The notes: generated by a model not told the origin, from the sequence alone. A DNA stretch of 64,000 nt from Caenorhabditis remanei (GCF_010183535.1 NC_071333.1:7376587-7440586), one strand, 5' to 3'; shown: positions 37,283 to 49,945, numbered from the stretch's first letter. Made by a program: numbers and translations.

Positions 37283-38847
37283 CTATGGAACAACACATAA
37301 GGCTTCGGCAACACTGCACGTTTGGGCTCCCGGACAGTCGGCGTCAGCGGTACATGGTGATCCCTTGGTGTAGATCAGCTGGTTCATGTAGTTACCTCTG
37401 CAAATATGCTATAGAAATCTGACAAGAAAGTGTTTGGACTCACGCTGGTCCATACTGGCAAACGGAATAAGTAAAGGTTGGACAGTTTTGAACGAAGCAT
37501 CCAAGTTTAGTTGTAGCCTCCCATGCCTGTTGGGTGTAATGGCCAACTCCACGCGCCCATACAGCATCAGTAAGAATGTTATCAGATCCAACTCCAAAAT
37601 CTTTGAGCTCTGACCACCAAGCCAATGAAGAGTCTTCAGCAGTCTGGAGTTTCGGCATGTTGTTGATACTGATTTTGTAAAGATTCTCTCCGAGTCCTGG
37701 TCTTTGTGCAGATGTGGAATGTTCATAAACACATCCTTGTGCCCATGTTCTGGCATTCGCTTCAATGGTACAATCGTATTTCTAAAATAAAAACTTTCGA
37801 CTGATGTTTCAAATGCCCTGGGGACTGTTTTTCTCTCACCATTTTGGTCATTTGTTTGGCCATTGGCGCAAAGGCTCCAGCGGCAATTCCATCAGGCTCA
37901 AGTCCCTTTGCAAGGCTTGATCTCAACTTGTTATGGGTGTCCAGGAACTTTTGTCTCGCTTGATCGGACTGGTCAGTGACTCCAGGACACATTGTGAAGG
38001 TCTCAACAACTGGAACTGGAGGAGCTTGATAGCAGAGTCCATTTTTGCAGGTGGAGTCGGCATATGTTGTACAATCAGAATTAGCGGCACAAGCAGTTCC
38101 TTTCTCGTAAATGATTGCGTTCGTCATGTATCCGCTGAAATGATTTCTCATATGTTTAACTTTTCTCAAAAGGGTACTAACATCTTGTTGTAGATACAAT
38201 TGACAGAAAGTTTATTTCCACCACAAATTGCATAAGCACAACCAATAGCAGTTGCTTTTCCATTAGCCATCTTTAAAAAAAGCCATATTCGTTTGTACCC
38301 GTGAGCCTAGCTTACGTTTGAAAATGCAAAAATGCTGCTGCTAGTGTATTTGTTGTCCGGGTCAGTAAGTCCTCCTGCTCTCACTTGGGACCACCAAGAG
38401 CTAACAGCCGAAGCGGCGGTGGAGACTGGGTCTGGGAAAGATCCTGTGTAAGTCATAATATTTTGTCCCCAGGTTGGATCAAAAGTTTGGAAGGAAGATG
38501 GACATCCGTCAGCCCACTCCTGAGCTTTGGCTTCCAGTTCACAATCCCATCTCTGAAATAAAAGTGTGTGCAAATGGTATTAACCAATGGCAGTTAAGTA
38601 CCAATTCATAAACATTCTTTCCACCTGACAGCAGACCACACTTGTTTGGCTCTAATCCTTTCGCCATACTTCTTCTTGCATCATTGTGACCATCCCAGAA
38701 CATTTTTCTAGCCTGGTCATTAATCTTGGTATTTGCGCAACCGAATGCTGTAAAGTGTTGATAATTTTCATTTGACATTCTAAACTTACTCTGTGCAAGA
38801 GTGCCACTCAGGCACGTCAGAACAAGAACTGCCGCCAGGATCGCCAT
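37283..38847 (-). CDS. vap-1: VAP-1, venom-allergen-like SCP/TAPS protein
   Basis: Exons in transcription order: 38790-38847, 38602-38747, 38316-38552, 38182-38270, 37840-38134, 37444-37781, 37283-37397; 425 residues. A signal peptide (MAILAAVLVLTCLSGTLAQ) makes it secreted. There are two tandem SCP/CAP domains, each followed by a small Cys-rich hinge (CAANSDCTTYADSTC; CTADADCPGAQTC). Domain 2 has canonical CAP motifs (DTHNKLRSSLA, GENLY, GVGHYTQQAW, NYMNQLIYTKG). In domain 1 the HNDAR motif is kept, but the GHYTQ-equivalent is SSSIFAFSNMANG, lacking the His. The family is secreted by nematodes, including parasites as ASP/VAL proteins. C. elegans VAP-1 is known from amphid sheath glia. A TATATATA lies at 38880-38887. 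The AATAAA is 22 nt past the stop. Known locus F11C7.3. Confidence 0.93.
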
Positions 38848-39265
38848 CTGTGAGAAATGATCAATCGCACAATGAACCATATATATAAAGGTATTTGGGC
38901 TCTAGATCACCGGTCATGACCAAACACTATTCAAGATTAAAACTAACCTTTACACTCTTCTAAAACCCCACCTCCTAGTCATTTGTGCATTCAGTTCAAA
39001 CGATCGTTTTCGGTACGTGCATTCTATCACATAATCTCGAATTATCGCGGGATTTTGTCGCGATTTTGGCACGTGTCGGTATTAAATTGCATAGTTGAAC
39101 CTAGAAACAGGTTATGTGCACGAGAATATTTGATTGGTTTTTTGTATCCTTTGGTGTTTCAAGCGATTTTTGTACGATCCGAGCCGGATTAACACCAAAT
39201 TACACTCATAATTTAAACTTCGACAAGAACGGTTTTACGCTCATTCTGATTCTTTCGGACAGACG
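38848..39265. other. Divergent promoter region, vap-1 and TSP1-like gene 1
   Basis: These 418 bp separate two divergently transcribed genes for secreted proteins. It holds the vap-1 TATA-like element and no ORF of note. Confidence 0.5.
38880..38887 (-). promoter_or_regulatory. Possible vap-1 TATA box
   Basis: TATATATA lies 33-40 bp upstream of the vap-1 ATG. Such closeness would leave a very short 5' UTR, so the CACAG directly before the ATG may not act as a trans-splice acceptor. Motif and spacing only. Confidence 0.35.
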
Positions 39266-39871
39266 ATGAAGAGTGTTGTGATTTTTCTGACCTTCTTGTG
39301 CACCACTGCGCTTGCTGGTACGTGGGCAACTTGGGGTGCATGGGGAGATACTTGTGTGGTAAGTTTAAAACAGTACATACTTAAAAATGATTATAATATT
39401 TCAGAACTGCCCAGGAGCTACGTACCGTGGACGTACTCGTGTCTGCGTGCCAGGAGCAGATATGAGTGGCTGCACGTAATAAACTTCTATTATTAAACCA
39501 AAAAAACAAAAAGTTTTTACAGCGGAGACCGTGTTGAGAAAGAAGTCTGCAACTGTCCACTTGAAGCAGATTGGAAAGAATGGGCAGACTGGTCGGTGTG
39601 CGACAAGGACTGCGGATTCTGTGGAACACACACACGTACCAGAGAATGTGATCTTCTTGCAGCATGCCCAGCGGTCACTTGCACGTGAGTTTGAACTCTC
39701 AAACGCATCTGTTCATTATCGATGTTTCTTGTTTTCAGAGGAGACGATACTGAAACCGAGTCATGCAGTGATACCGATAAAGTGTGTATTGCTCCAAGTG
39801 TCTCTTGCTGCGATGGATACAAAAAGAAAGTTGATATCGTCTCAAAACGCTTCTATTGTGGTCTTCCATAG
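39266..39871 (+). CDS. Secreted thrombospondin type-1-like protein 1 (two modules)
   Basis: Exons 39266-39358, 39405-39475, 39523-39684 and 39739-39871 encode 152 residues. A signal peptide (MKSVVIFLTFLCTTALA) precedes a first TSP1-like module (WATWGAWGDTCVNCPG...RGRTRVC). A second module follows (DWKEWADWSVCDKDCGFCGTHTRTREC). The C-terminal block has CCDGYKKKVDIVSKRFYC. WxxW C-mannosylation motifs are present. The CSxTCG O-fucosylation site is replaced by CDKDCG, so it is absent. It is the first of three tandem paralogues sharing the CGFCG core, the final C-C...RFYC block and a phase-2 intron after the TC-T/S-C element. An AATAAA is at 39885-39890. Function unknown; probably extracellular matrix or secreted binding protein. 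Confidence 0.85.
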
Positions 39872-40953
39872 AAAACAATTTATGAATAAATATTTCGGAA
39901 GTAATACATTTTATTTTAAATGTACTCCAGACACAGCATCAAACAAATTCGTAAACATAAGATGAAACTTAGAAACACTGAAATTATTCAACTTTTTTTA
40001 TTTCGTGGAAAAACTTTCCCACATCAAAGACCAAATGTAACTCTCCCGAACTTCATATTATCGGATTTATCATCATCACAGTTAAAAAAATATTGCGGGT
40101 TGATGAAAAACCTCTATTATATTGAGAAAATAGTGCAGAATTATCACAGAGTACACTTGAGTAAAAAGATAAATCATCTGAAATATTTCAGAAGTTAACT
40201 AACACAAACAACTCAAAATTATTCAATTTCACTTATATTTTTTTTTGGCAAAGTTCCAGAATCTTAACCGGGATTAAGTTACAATGGACTATACAGATAG
40301 GGGAAAACAGTTTTCATGAGTAAATAGGTGAAGAGAAAATTTTCACATAAAATTTCCTTGCTGATTACAGATTTGTTAATAAAAAGTATATCGCATATGA
40401 GGCGACAATATTCCTAAGATTCAAATCCATATATTTTCAATTTACCATATTAAAATACGTAGTCCGTTTTGAATTTCTTAAAACATTTGCATATAAATCT
40501 GGATAGCTTCCTATCTTCGAATCTGAACTTTTTCAACAGGAGAAAAAAATTCTAACGATATTCTAGTATAGGCGTTACGTAAGTAATATAACATTTCCTT
40601 AATACTTCAAATGCGGAAATCCGCAAGACACTGAATATCATATTGATCCACAGTTGAGCTCGTCTAAGAGTGACATCTAATTTTCAAAAAATCCTAAATT
40701 ACAGCGACCGTTACCCATCCAAACTACTACTTCAAAAATTACCTCTCCTTATGAAGTTCAATAAATACGCATGATCTGATGATTGGTGTCATGCAAAACT
40801 AATACGGACCATAAGATAATCTCAAAAAAAAAAGACTTAAAATTGTTTCACTGTGCAGATTAATGGATATAAGTGATTCCCTATATAAACAGAATGCAAA
40901 GGTTCACTAAAATTATTTCAAGAATCAGTTGGGGACCGATGATTTGGATCAAA
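39872..40953. other. Intergenic, 1.1 kb
   Basis: AT-rich spacer between TSP1-like genes 1 and 2. It has the poly(A) signal of gene 1 and a TATATAAA at 40882-40889 before gene 2. Nothing else seen. Confidence 0.5.
40882..40889 (+). promoter_or_regulatory. Possible TATA box of TSP1-like gene 2
   Basis: TATATAAA lies 72 bp before the chosen ATG. Transcription from it would start near 40912, ruling out the in-frame ATG at 40894 and leaving 40939 or 40954 as the start. Confidence 0.35.
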
Positions 40954-41331
40954 ATGAAACTGTGTTTTGCTGTTCTTCTTATTTGTATTCCTATCGTTGC
41001 CACATTCCGTTTCAAGAGAGCAGCGTGTGATTCTACTTTTGGAGATTGGTCTGAGTGGACAAGTTGTGACAGTGATTGCGGATTCTGCGGAACTCAGACT
41101 CGCACCAGAACTTGCGCTCCAGTAAGTGGATGTACTGATGTGACCTGCTCGTGAGTTCCACTTGACAGCTTTGCTTTTATCGTTCCATTTTTCAGGGGAG
41201 ATGCTACTGAATCTCAAGCGTGCAGTACCACCAATGATATTTGTTTGGCACCAAGCCCGTCGTGCTGCCCACATACCTACAAAAAGAAAGCGGACATTGC
41301 AGAAAGACGTTTCTATTGTGAATTAGAATAA
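40954..41331 (+). CDS. Secreted thrombospondin type-1-like protein 2
   Basis: Exons 40954-41150 and 41196-41331 encode 110 residues. I chose the ATG at 40954 because it gives a signal peptide (MKLCFAVLLICIPIVATF) like those of the two neighbours. The in-frame ATG at 40939 would add MIWIK. A dibasic site (FKRAAC) after the signal peptide suggests propeptide processing. One TSP1-like module follows (FGDWSEWTSCDSDCGFCGTQTRTRTC), then the family C-terminal block CCPHTYKKKADIAERRFYC. It has no O-fucose consensus (CDSDCG). It is the shortest and simplest member of the array. Confidence 0.84.
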
Positions 41332-41742
41332 AGTGATTTTTTTGTTCAACGTGCAGTTCTTCACACAGTTCAAAGCGACATCAGAGACATCAAAGCTTCA
41401 AAAGTTATCGAAGTTTATGTGTTCTGTTGAAAACCAAACACTTACTTCGTGAAAGTTTGAACATAAATAAAAGAAAAAAAGATAAAATGGGGAAACGATC
41501 ATGTTTTCATAAGGCGATCAAAGCATAAGAAAAAGGTTTGATTTTTTCAGAAAGTGATTTACTTAAAAAGAGCGGTTTCATTTATCATTTTTAGTTTTTC
41601 TAATATTTCACAGCATCTCTGAACAATCTCACTTTCCCATCTCTTTTCTGAGAATTGTTCAGAAGCCATCATTTATACGTTTCTTTCCCAAATTCTTGGT
41701 CATTTCACAATTCCTCTCTTTAGGTGAAACCAGGTAGCTGAA
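41332..41742. other. Intergenic, 0.4 kb
   Basis: 3' flank of TSP1-like gene 2 with AATAAA at 41466-41471, and the upstream region of gene 3, where CTCTTTAG about 20 nt before the ATG may be a trans-splice acceptor. Confidence 0.45.
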
Positions 41743-42624
41743 ATGAAAAGTATTCTATTTTCAATTTTGCTTCTATACTGCATAACAATTCCGGATGTTA
41801 ATGGGTACGTTGAGAAATAATTTATACTTGCAATAATCATTTTTTAGAACAACAATCACTCGTACCAAGCGTGCAGCAGACTGTTCTTCCACGTATGAAG
41901 CTTGGTCTGATTGGTCGAAATGCTCTCTGAACTGTGGATTCTGTGGTAGACAAAACCGTACCAGAACTTGCATTCCCGTCAGTGGGTGTAGTGAACCGAT
42001 ATGCACGTGAGTAAAGTGAAAAGCAGCGAAAGGTTAATTCAAAATATTTTCTAGGGGAGATTCAGTAGAAACTCAAAGTTGTGGTTCCGGTGATAAAATC
42101 TGTTTTTATCCAAACCCAAACTGCTGTGACCTAAAATATAAGAAGACATTGGATCTGCCTGGAAAAAGATTTTATTGCTCTCTGAGAGAAAAATCTCGTT
42201 TATCTGTGAATTCAACCTTTAATACAACTAATACTAACTCCGACAGTGAAATCACAACTCCTGCTATGACGACAATTGCTAGCAATGCAGATTTTGTTTC
42301 AACTACAGTTTCTACTTCAGATAGCAAGACAATTGCTCAGATCACAGCTACCAAAGGTTCAACTTTGTCTAATAGTTTGAGTACCGTTGTACGTATTTTT
42401 ATTTTTCAGATTCCGCTTCTGGATTGATGAGCAGTTATGTTATTCATGTTCCGAGTGCATCTGCTAATGCAAAATCGGCAAGAAGTTTTACTACCAATAC
42501 TATGAACACTTCAGGTTTACCAGCCCTCATATTATAAACGGGCACTGAATTCGTATTTACAGGATCTATTGCCTACACGTCTACTGTTCCAAGTGCGACT
42601 ACCAGTGCAACGTCAGCCGAATAA
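41743..42624 (+). CDS. Secreted thrombospondin type-1-like protein 3 with Ser/Thr tail
   Basis: Exons 41743-41804, 41848-42006, 42055-42356, 42410-42514 and 42563-42624 encode 229 residues. It has a signal peptide, a TKRAA dibasic site, one TSP1-like module (YEAWSDWSKCSLNCGFCGRQNRTRTC) and the family block (NCCDLKYKKTLDL...KRFYC). Unlike its paralogues it then has about 120 residues of Ser/Thr/Ala-rich, mucin-like tail with N-glycosylation sequons (NST, NTT). The tail model is less certain. The intron from 42357 uses donor AAAG|GTTCAA; without it the frame ends at 42427 and the Ser/Thr reading resumes in another frame. The alternative donor GTACGT at 42390 would leave an intron of only about 20 nt, which is too short. 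The 3' end converges on crb-1. Confidence 0.75.
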
Positions 42625-42792
42625 TAATTTTTTAATGTTTTATTGCAAAAATGGCAAAAACAAGAAGCAATACATACAAAAAATTTTAAGAGCACTATTC
42701 AAACCCGTATTCATGAAATGAAAATGTTGTGATGTGATGTGGGAAAATAAGTTAAGTAGATACAACGAGAAAGTTGAGCAAATAGGCCAGGC

Positions 42793-45700
42793 TTAGATTA
42801 ATCGTTCCTGAGGTGGTAGTTTGATGACGGTTGGCATCTGAAATCAGAAGACACTATACTTTGTAGTCAAGGCTCCAAATACGTGCAAAACTAGAAAAAA
42901 ATACAGAAAGAAAACGTACCGCCATTCGATTTTGTGTGAATTCGTGAGAACTGGGACTGTAATGTCCATGCATTGCATTGTTGCCTCGTATCACAAAGAA
43001 AAGAAGAAGGCATCCAAGTATAGCAAACACAATTACGACTGCTATAATTGGTCCAAACAAATAACTGATGTTAGACATGGCAGATTCTTTGATCTGAAAA
43101 TAGAGAACAGTATTGTTAGGAAATGCATGACGCTTGCTGAAAAATCATTGCAGCTGGAATGAAGAAAACTTGAACAAAAAGAAACAAGCGGAGAGTGGGA
43201 AGAAATGAAAAAGAATACATGAGAATCAATTGTGACAGCTCCTTTCTTTTTTCAGTCTCTTCAGTGTCTCTTTATAAACAAATAAATGAAGAAAGCGTTT
43301 GCCGTCGCCTTTTTTCTTTTTTCTCTTCTTCACTTTCATAAAATGAGAAAAATAAAATAATTTGCTTACTCTTTGTGAACACGTCGGTCCCGTATACCCT
43401 CGGTCACACGCACACTCGTATTTTGCCACCTCGCGGTTCTTTTCAATCTGAAAAAGAATTATGGTTGATGAAATGGTGTGCTCCACTTCATTATAAAACG
43501 GAAACTCACATGAACTACAGGATTTACACATTTTCCGTGTACACAAGAGACGCTGGAAATGTTGTTTGATGACATTTGTGCGGTACATGGGTTTTTCATA
43601 GAACAGCGAGGGCCGATGAATCCTAAATATTTCAAATTAGAGGTAGTTCAAGAATTAAAACCCTATACCATTTCTGCAAGCGCATTTGTACCCTCCAAGT
43701 GTGTTGGAACATTCTCCATTAATGCAGTTATTGGGGTTCTCACATTCATTAATGTCTGTTGTACAGTTTCGACCTTAAAAATCAGATTTTTCTGAAGTGA
43801 AACTCTTGACAAAAAACCTTACCTTCATACCCTGTACCATCACAGACGCACTCGTAATCATTAATTTTATCTCTACACCTTGCACCGTTCTTACAGTAAT
43901 CCAAAGCACATTCGTCAATGTTAACTTCACAATCAGCTCCCTCAAATCCAACTTCACAAGTGCATTTGTATCCGGTTAGCTTGTTCTCACAAGTGGCACC
44001 ATTCAAACATGGTCCCGCTTTACAGTAGTCAATTCGTTTCTGCAAAGAAATTAATAATTTGATCTATCTCGGTAGTTTAATATTATATCTTTAAAAAAAC
44101 GAGACAAATCTTACATCACAGGCATTTCCTTCATATCCAATATTGCAACTACATGTGTGTCTTTCTGGTGATAATTGAATACATTCTCCATGAACACAAT
44201 CCGCTTTCAAACAGCTTCCCTCAATCTCACATCTAGTTCCCATGAAGAACTTCTGACATTCACAAGAGAAGGAGTTGTCTTCATTTGTTCTACACACACC
44301 ATCGTTGTTACACGGGAAATCCAAACATGTGTTTGTTTGATATTGACAATGGGACCCTCTCCAGTTATTGTCGCAAGAACACATGGTATTGTTCCAAACT
44401 GGAGAGCAAGTGCCTCGCGAGCTACATGTATTACTTGAACACTGGTTGAGAAGTTTTTCACAGAATCTTCCAGTGTAGCCGAGTTCACACTGACAGGCAG
44501 GACCGCTGACAGTCATAACACAATGACCACGGTTACAGTCATAATGATTACACTCGTTCACATCTCGCTTTTCACATAACTGACCCGAGTACCCATCCAT
44601 ACAATTGCATTCAAACGCTGCCTAAAACAACAAACAGGGGTTAAGGATATCATTTATTCACATTTCACTTACATCTGTTTTCTGCATACACTGTCCAAAA
44701 TTCTGGCATGGAGAATCTTTACAGCTAGTACTATATGTCACGTTGCAATGGTCACCCATCCATTGTGGTTCACATTTACAGGTAATGTTTTCTCCATTCT
44801 TCACACATTTTCCACCATTATGACATTCAATGCCTTCACATTCATCCTTTGCGTGTTCACAATGATCTCCAGTAAATCCATTGTTACATACACATTTTGC
44901 TTCATCAATTCCATCCAAACAGTATCCGTTTTTGCCGCAGTCCATGTACTTGCAATCATTCACATTTTCTTCACAATTCTCCCCGGTGAAGCCAGCTGGA
45001 CATGTGCACTTTCTCTGAAAATATGGCACAACGTTGAAATGGTGATAGATCAAAAGTGACATACCTTGTTCCAGATATCGTTACAAATGCCACCATTCAA
45101 ACAAGTGGAAAACAAACCGCATTGCTCTGAAGAGATACAACCAGTGCCGACAGAAGACTTTTCCGTCAGCGTCCAAACATCAGAATTCGAAGGGATTTTA
45201 GTTTTAGTAAAGGATAGTTTTGGATAGTTCCCAAGCTGAAAGTTATCCAAGCAAGCAAAAATCACATTTTTGTCTTGTTCTCCAATAAACAAAGATGCTT
45301 CAGATTTGCTTTCAGATGGAAACAGTTGGCTTGTTGAAACTGAAACAAAAAGTATATAAAACATTTCAAGAAATAAGAAATCTTACTGTAGCTCCTCTTG
45401 TCTATTGTGACTTTGAATGGATGCAACACTATCGTGTGCCATTTTCCGTCAGAAATTACAGTATCAAACTTCTGATTTAAGTTGTTGATGAGAACCAGAC
45501 GTCTCTTGAAAACGAATGCAGATACAGTAGATTTTCTCACATTCTAAATAAAAATTATAGGAGATTAGTCAAAATACTCCAATTTTATTACCAGCGTGAA
45601 AATGTGACCATTCTGAGTGTGTGTCCTAATCGAAAAACTAATACTGGGAAGAGACAGTGAAATTTTCGATTCATAGTTGTAGTTGAGTTTGCTTCCATTG

Positions 45701-48700
45701 GATATTGTTATTGGGAAAACGCCTTAATATGAAAAATTGCAAAACAAACTATCAAACAAATTCGCTTACAATAGTAGCCGTTATCTGCGTTTTCGCATTT
45801 TGATCCGTTCATACATTTGGCTTCTCTACAGAAGTCAATCTTGTCGCAATGTTTTCCAGTGGAACCATCAGAGCAGGTACATACAAAATCATTGAATGTT
45901 TCCGAACATTCTCCGTGTTTGCAAACATTGCTATTACACATCGGATCAGATACAGCACCTTCAATGACATTCTGGGTCTTCTCCATTTTTCCAATTTTCT
46001 CGATCGTAAGTGAAGTTGGATGTATGACCACTGATTTGTGATTTAGTTGAATATCTTGAAAATAACCTTTGTAGAATTCTGAGTCTGTTGCAACTATGTT
46101 TGATGCACCAATCACAATGTCATCTACATAAAATTCCTGTGACATGCGCGAGGTAATTGGTTCGGAACACTCAGTCAAATCGTCGATAATGATCTAAATG
46201 GTTAGTTGTTTGTAAAAGAATTCTGATGTTTCACACGATACACACCTGTCGTCTGTTTTTGTCCACAAATATTTGTACATGGTGCTCTTCATTGTCATCA
46301 ACTCGGTTTTTACTGGTGAATCCGATTTCTCTACGACCGTCTGTTCGGTATCGGACTATAATAAAAGGGATATTCATTATCTATTTAGCAGGTTGGTTGA
46401 CTCACCCGAAATGAGACCGCCAGCAATTTTCACAACGAGATAATTAGTCAGAACATCTGCGTCGTGCTTCTCGCCAATATAGAACATAACAGCATCGGGT
46501 TTTTCGGAACGCATTAGAAAACTCAATTCGATTTGGTTGCGGAGCAGGTGGTTTTCCGTTTCGCTTGTGCTGAATGTTCACAAAACCGTTTGAATCTACT
46601 ACGTGTTCAACAAATACCTCAAATGCACAATTGATGGTTGATCCAAGTGACCAAACGTGGTTTTAGGGAGGAAATAAGCGCAGTTTGGTTTAAGAAACGG
46701 TGGTTTACACTTGCAACTTGAACTTTCCCAATGGTCAACACAGACTCCTGAGAGATTGAATTTCTGATAAAACTCGTTTAAATTATAAACAAATCTTACC
46801 ATCATTCTGGCAGTATGCTCTGGAACATTGTTCACTTCGTGTGCAGCCCTTACGAATTTCAATAGCTCTCTTGCTGTCGGTGAATATGATGAGTTCCCCA
46901 TCAACACGGACATCAGCCATACAGCCAATAAAGTGGTTAACACCGGAAACCTTTCCGAATCTTGTAAGAAAAACTTCAAGCTGTCCATTCAGTGTCTTTT
47001 GAACAAGTTTGAAACCGTTTTCATTGAGCACTTCAATTTCGATTTTCTGGAAAACAACAAAAATGAAGTTAGCTGCAGGAAAATTCAGAAAACTTCAAAC
47101 TCACTTCATTATCTCCTTTCACGGAAACAGTATACCAATTTGCATCGTTGATTTTCATTGGCAGTAAATGAGTCATGAAATTTCCAGTGATGTTAAAAAC
47201 AAGATATCCTGACATCAATTGAATTGAGAGTATTTTTTCACCAAGTATGTTTTCACTGCTAGCTAAATGAGTGTTCTCGACAGTTGTGCGGAACGAAAAT
47301 TCAAGTTCATACGCAACATTTTCAAATGATGAAGTTCTGGAAGATTTGAAATTAAGACTTGTGATAGTTTATAAGAAACATACCCAAGCGAAAATTTGGA
47401 ACTCTGATGAATATACAAACTTTTTGCAGTGAATGTTGCCGATGTCACCATCTCACACTTTTGTCCGAAGTGCCCGATTTCACATCCACATTCGGCCGTA
47501 ATGTTCATCTTATCTCCGATCTGGGAACAAGATTGGCCTGCTGGGCAGGTAACTTTTGCACATTTCTGAAACTCGAAAGTTTGTATTTTGCTAAACTAGT
47601 GTAAAATTTACGTTATGTCTTTGATCACATTTCTGTCCAAAATATCCTTCTTGGCATACACAAACTGGTCCTGATTCTGTTTCAAGACATTTCGAAGAGT
47701 TCAAACAGTCTTCGCATGTCATTTCCTATAATGAGAACAAAGTCAAAAGTTTAAAATAAGCAACTCACAGCATTTGCCAGTTGCTGCATTCCAGTAGTCG
47801 TGAAAGTTGGGAATGTTCCAAGTGTAGGAATTGGTGTAGATGGTTCCTCCAATGCTTCACAGTGAACTCCGGCAAATCCTTGAATGCAATGACAGAAATA
47901 CTGACCGTCGGCATCCTGGCATGTTCCTCCATTCTGGCACGGGTTGACAATGCAACCAGATTTTGGTTCACAAAATGGCGCATCGAAGCCTTCTGGACAG
48001 TCACAGTATGGTTCAGAGTCTGCTCCAAGTTTACACACTCCTAAAAACAAAACTAGATTTGATTCTTAAGTATTTTACTAAAAATGATACCTCCGTTCTG
48101 GCATCGAATGTCGGTGCATGTTGGGTGAGATCTATAGGAACTGCTGATTTCACAATTACTTCCATTAAACCCTTCTGGACAATCACAAATCGTAGCAGTC
48201 AGGGAGAACACACATTTTCCACCATTTTTACAATCTTGCCCATTAACCAAGCATTCCACCGGCTCTCCACAATAGACACCAGTCCAATGAGGCAGACAGA
48301 AGCAGGTGAACAGATTCTGACCGTCATCAACGCAGTGACCCCCATTAAGACATGGCTCAAGATCGCATGGACGAGTTTTCAACTCCTTACAGTCGGTACC
48401 CTGCAATTAAACGATAGATTGGACAAGAAACGACGGCGATGTCGGTTCGCAAGGATTATCACAGGTGTACGTACCATAAAACCTGAAGGACATTCGCATT
48501 GCGTGGTCGTAGTCGTCCCGTTTACGAGTGAACAAACATGAGCCGGGTTTTCGCAGGTACAAGCGATAAGCGGGTCGTTGACCTGGAATAATTAAAAAGT
48601 GTCTTGACAATATTGAAAAATGATTGATACAAACCTTAGTTTTAATTTCACAAAGGTCTCCTTCAAACCCTTTGGCACATTGGCAAGTCAAGTTTGATCC

Positions 48701-49945
48701 ATCAGAAACGCATTGCCCGTTGTTTTGACAGTAATCCGAAGTACATTGTTTTTTGTCTTGAACTTCACAGTACTTGCCTAAAAATTTGAAAAGATTGATT
48801 CACCACTTTCTTTTTAATTACCCGAAAATCCTTTCAAGCAAACGCAATTGTAACCACCCGTCAAATTTTCACATTCCGCTCCATTTTGACAAAAATTTTC
48901 TTTGCACAGATCTTCCTCAATTTCACAATGATCTCCATGGAACCCGGGTGAACATTTACATTGAACCTCGTTCTAGAAAAAACAAATCATTTTTTCATAA
49001 TATATATCGGTGATGTTTGCACTTACGTTCTCCGCTACACAAGTACCGTTATTTTGACAAGTGTATGTTGCGCAAGGAGGCAGCGGTAGACTGGTGGTAT
49101 TCCCGTTCTGACAAAAGTATGATCCATCGGCTCCTTTTATGCACCTATAAAAACTAGCAACCATTTGTTTTCTGATGAGGTCATGTATACCTTTCATCTT
49201 CTTCACATTGCGGTGAGCACTTTTGAGCGTCCGCAACTAAAATATCGCAGAGCGATCCCATCCATCTTTCAGTGCACTGACAAGTTTCTTCGCCGAATGT
49301 GCCTTTCAAGCAGTTGCCATGTAGACAATGCAATGAACAATTATCCTGACATAATAACCCGCTAAACCCTTGTGGACATTCACACTGGAACATTCGAGTT
49401 TCATCATTTACTGTGCAAGTTCCACCGTTGAGACATGTGTTCCGGCTACACGCTCTGTCAGATAGTGCTGCAAGAATAAAAACGTTGTAATTGACAGCCA
49501 GCGGTATTAATCCATCTTAATGAAAATGATGGATTGGCTTTTCGTTGCCTATGTCTATGGATTCTCAATGTCAGCTCTAAGAGAAAGATGTACTGAATGG
49601 GTAAAACCGAAGAGTAATTCTAGTTTCATTTTGTTAGTTTTTAACCAAAGACTATAAAACTGTTTTTGAGAAATTTATCGTTTATCAAATTACACTCACT
49701 TATCTGAACTTCCTCATTTCAAATCGAAAATGTTGTTTTGGTTCTATCAACTAATTGTAACACCTATCATCATTGAAAATGGAACAAATCTATCTATTCG
49801 CTTATTACAATTGACAAGACAAGGACGAAAAACGTGAGACCACTACGATATAATGACATCATCCTATCTTCTTTTCGATCTCAATTTGTACTTACTTACC
49901 ATTTGTAACGAGGGTACAAAATAATAGAAAGTGTTGATATTTCAT
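42793..49945 (-). CDS. crb-1: CRB-1, Crumbs homologue (EGF/LamG cell polarity protein)
   Basis: Exons in transcription order: 49900-49945, 49191-49467, 49027-49144, 48822-48972, 48635-48777, 48475-48582, 48091-48400, 47769-48040, 47612-47725, 47384-47565, 47105-47336, 46800-47046, 46618-46747, 46406-46569, 46246-46355, 45770-46193, 45592-45722, 45387-45543, 45065-45339, 44673-45014, 44115-44621, 43823-44039, 43669-43773, 43510-43622, 43370-43447, 42920-43093, 42793-42837; 1723 residues. Layout: signal peptide, about 12 EGF repeats, then three laminin-G domains separated by EGFs, then about 12 more EGFs, a TM helix (FGPIIAVVIVFAILGCLLLF) and a 37-residue cytoplasmic tail. The tail has the FERM-binding GHYSPSSHEF and the C-terminal PDZ ligand ERLI, both diagnostic of Crumbs. 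Crumbs proteins set the apical domain of epithelia. Known locus F11C7.4. Confidence 0.94.

Noticed and set aside
46748..46763. Acceptor TTATCAG|AAATTC for the crb-1 exon ending at 46618
   Set aside because: It breaks the frame; CTCTCAG|GAGTCTG restores a complete EGF repeat (CQNDGVC).
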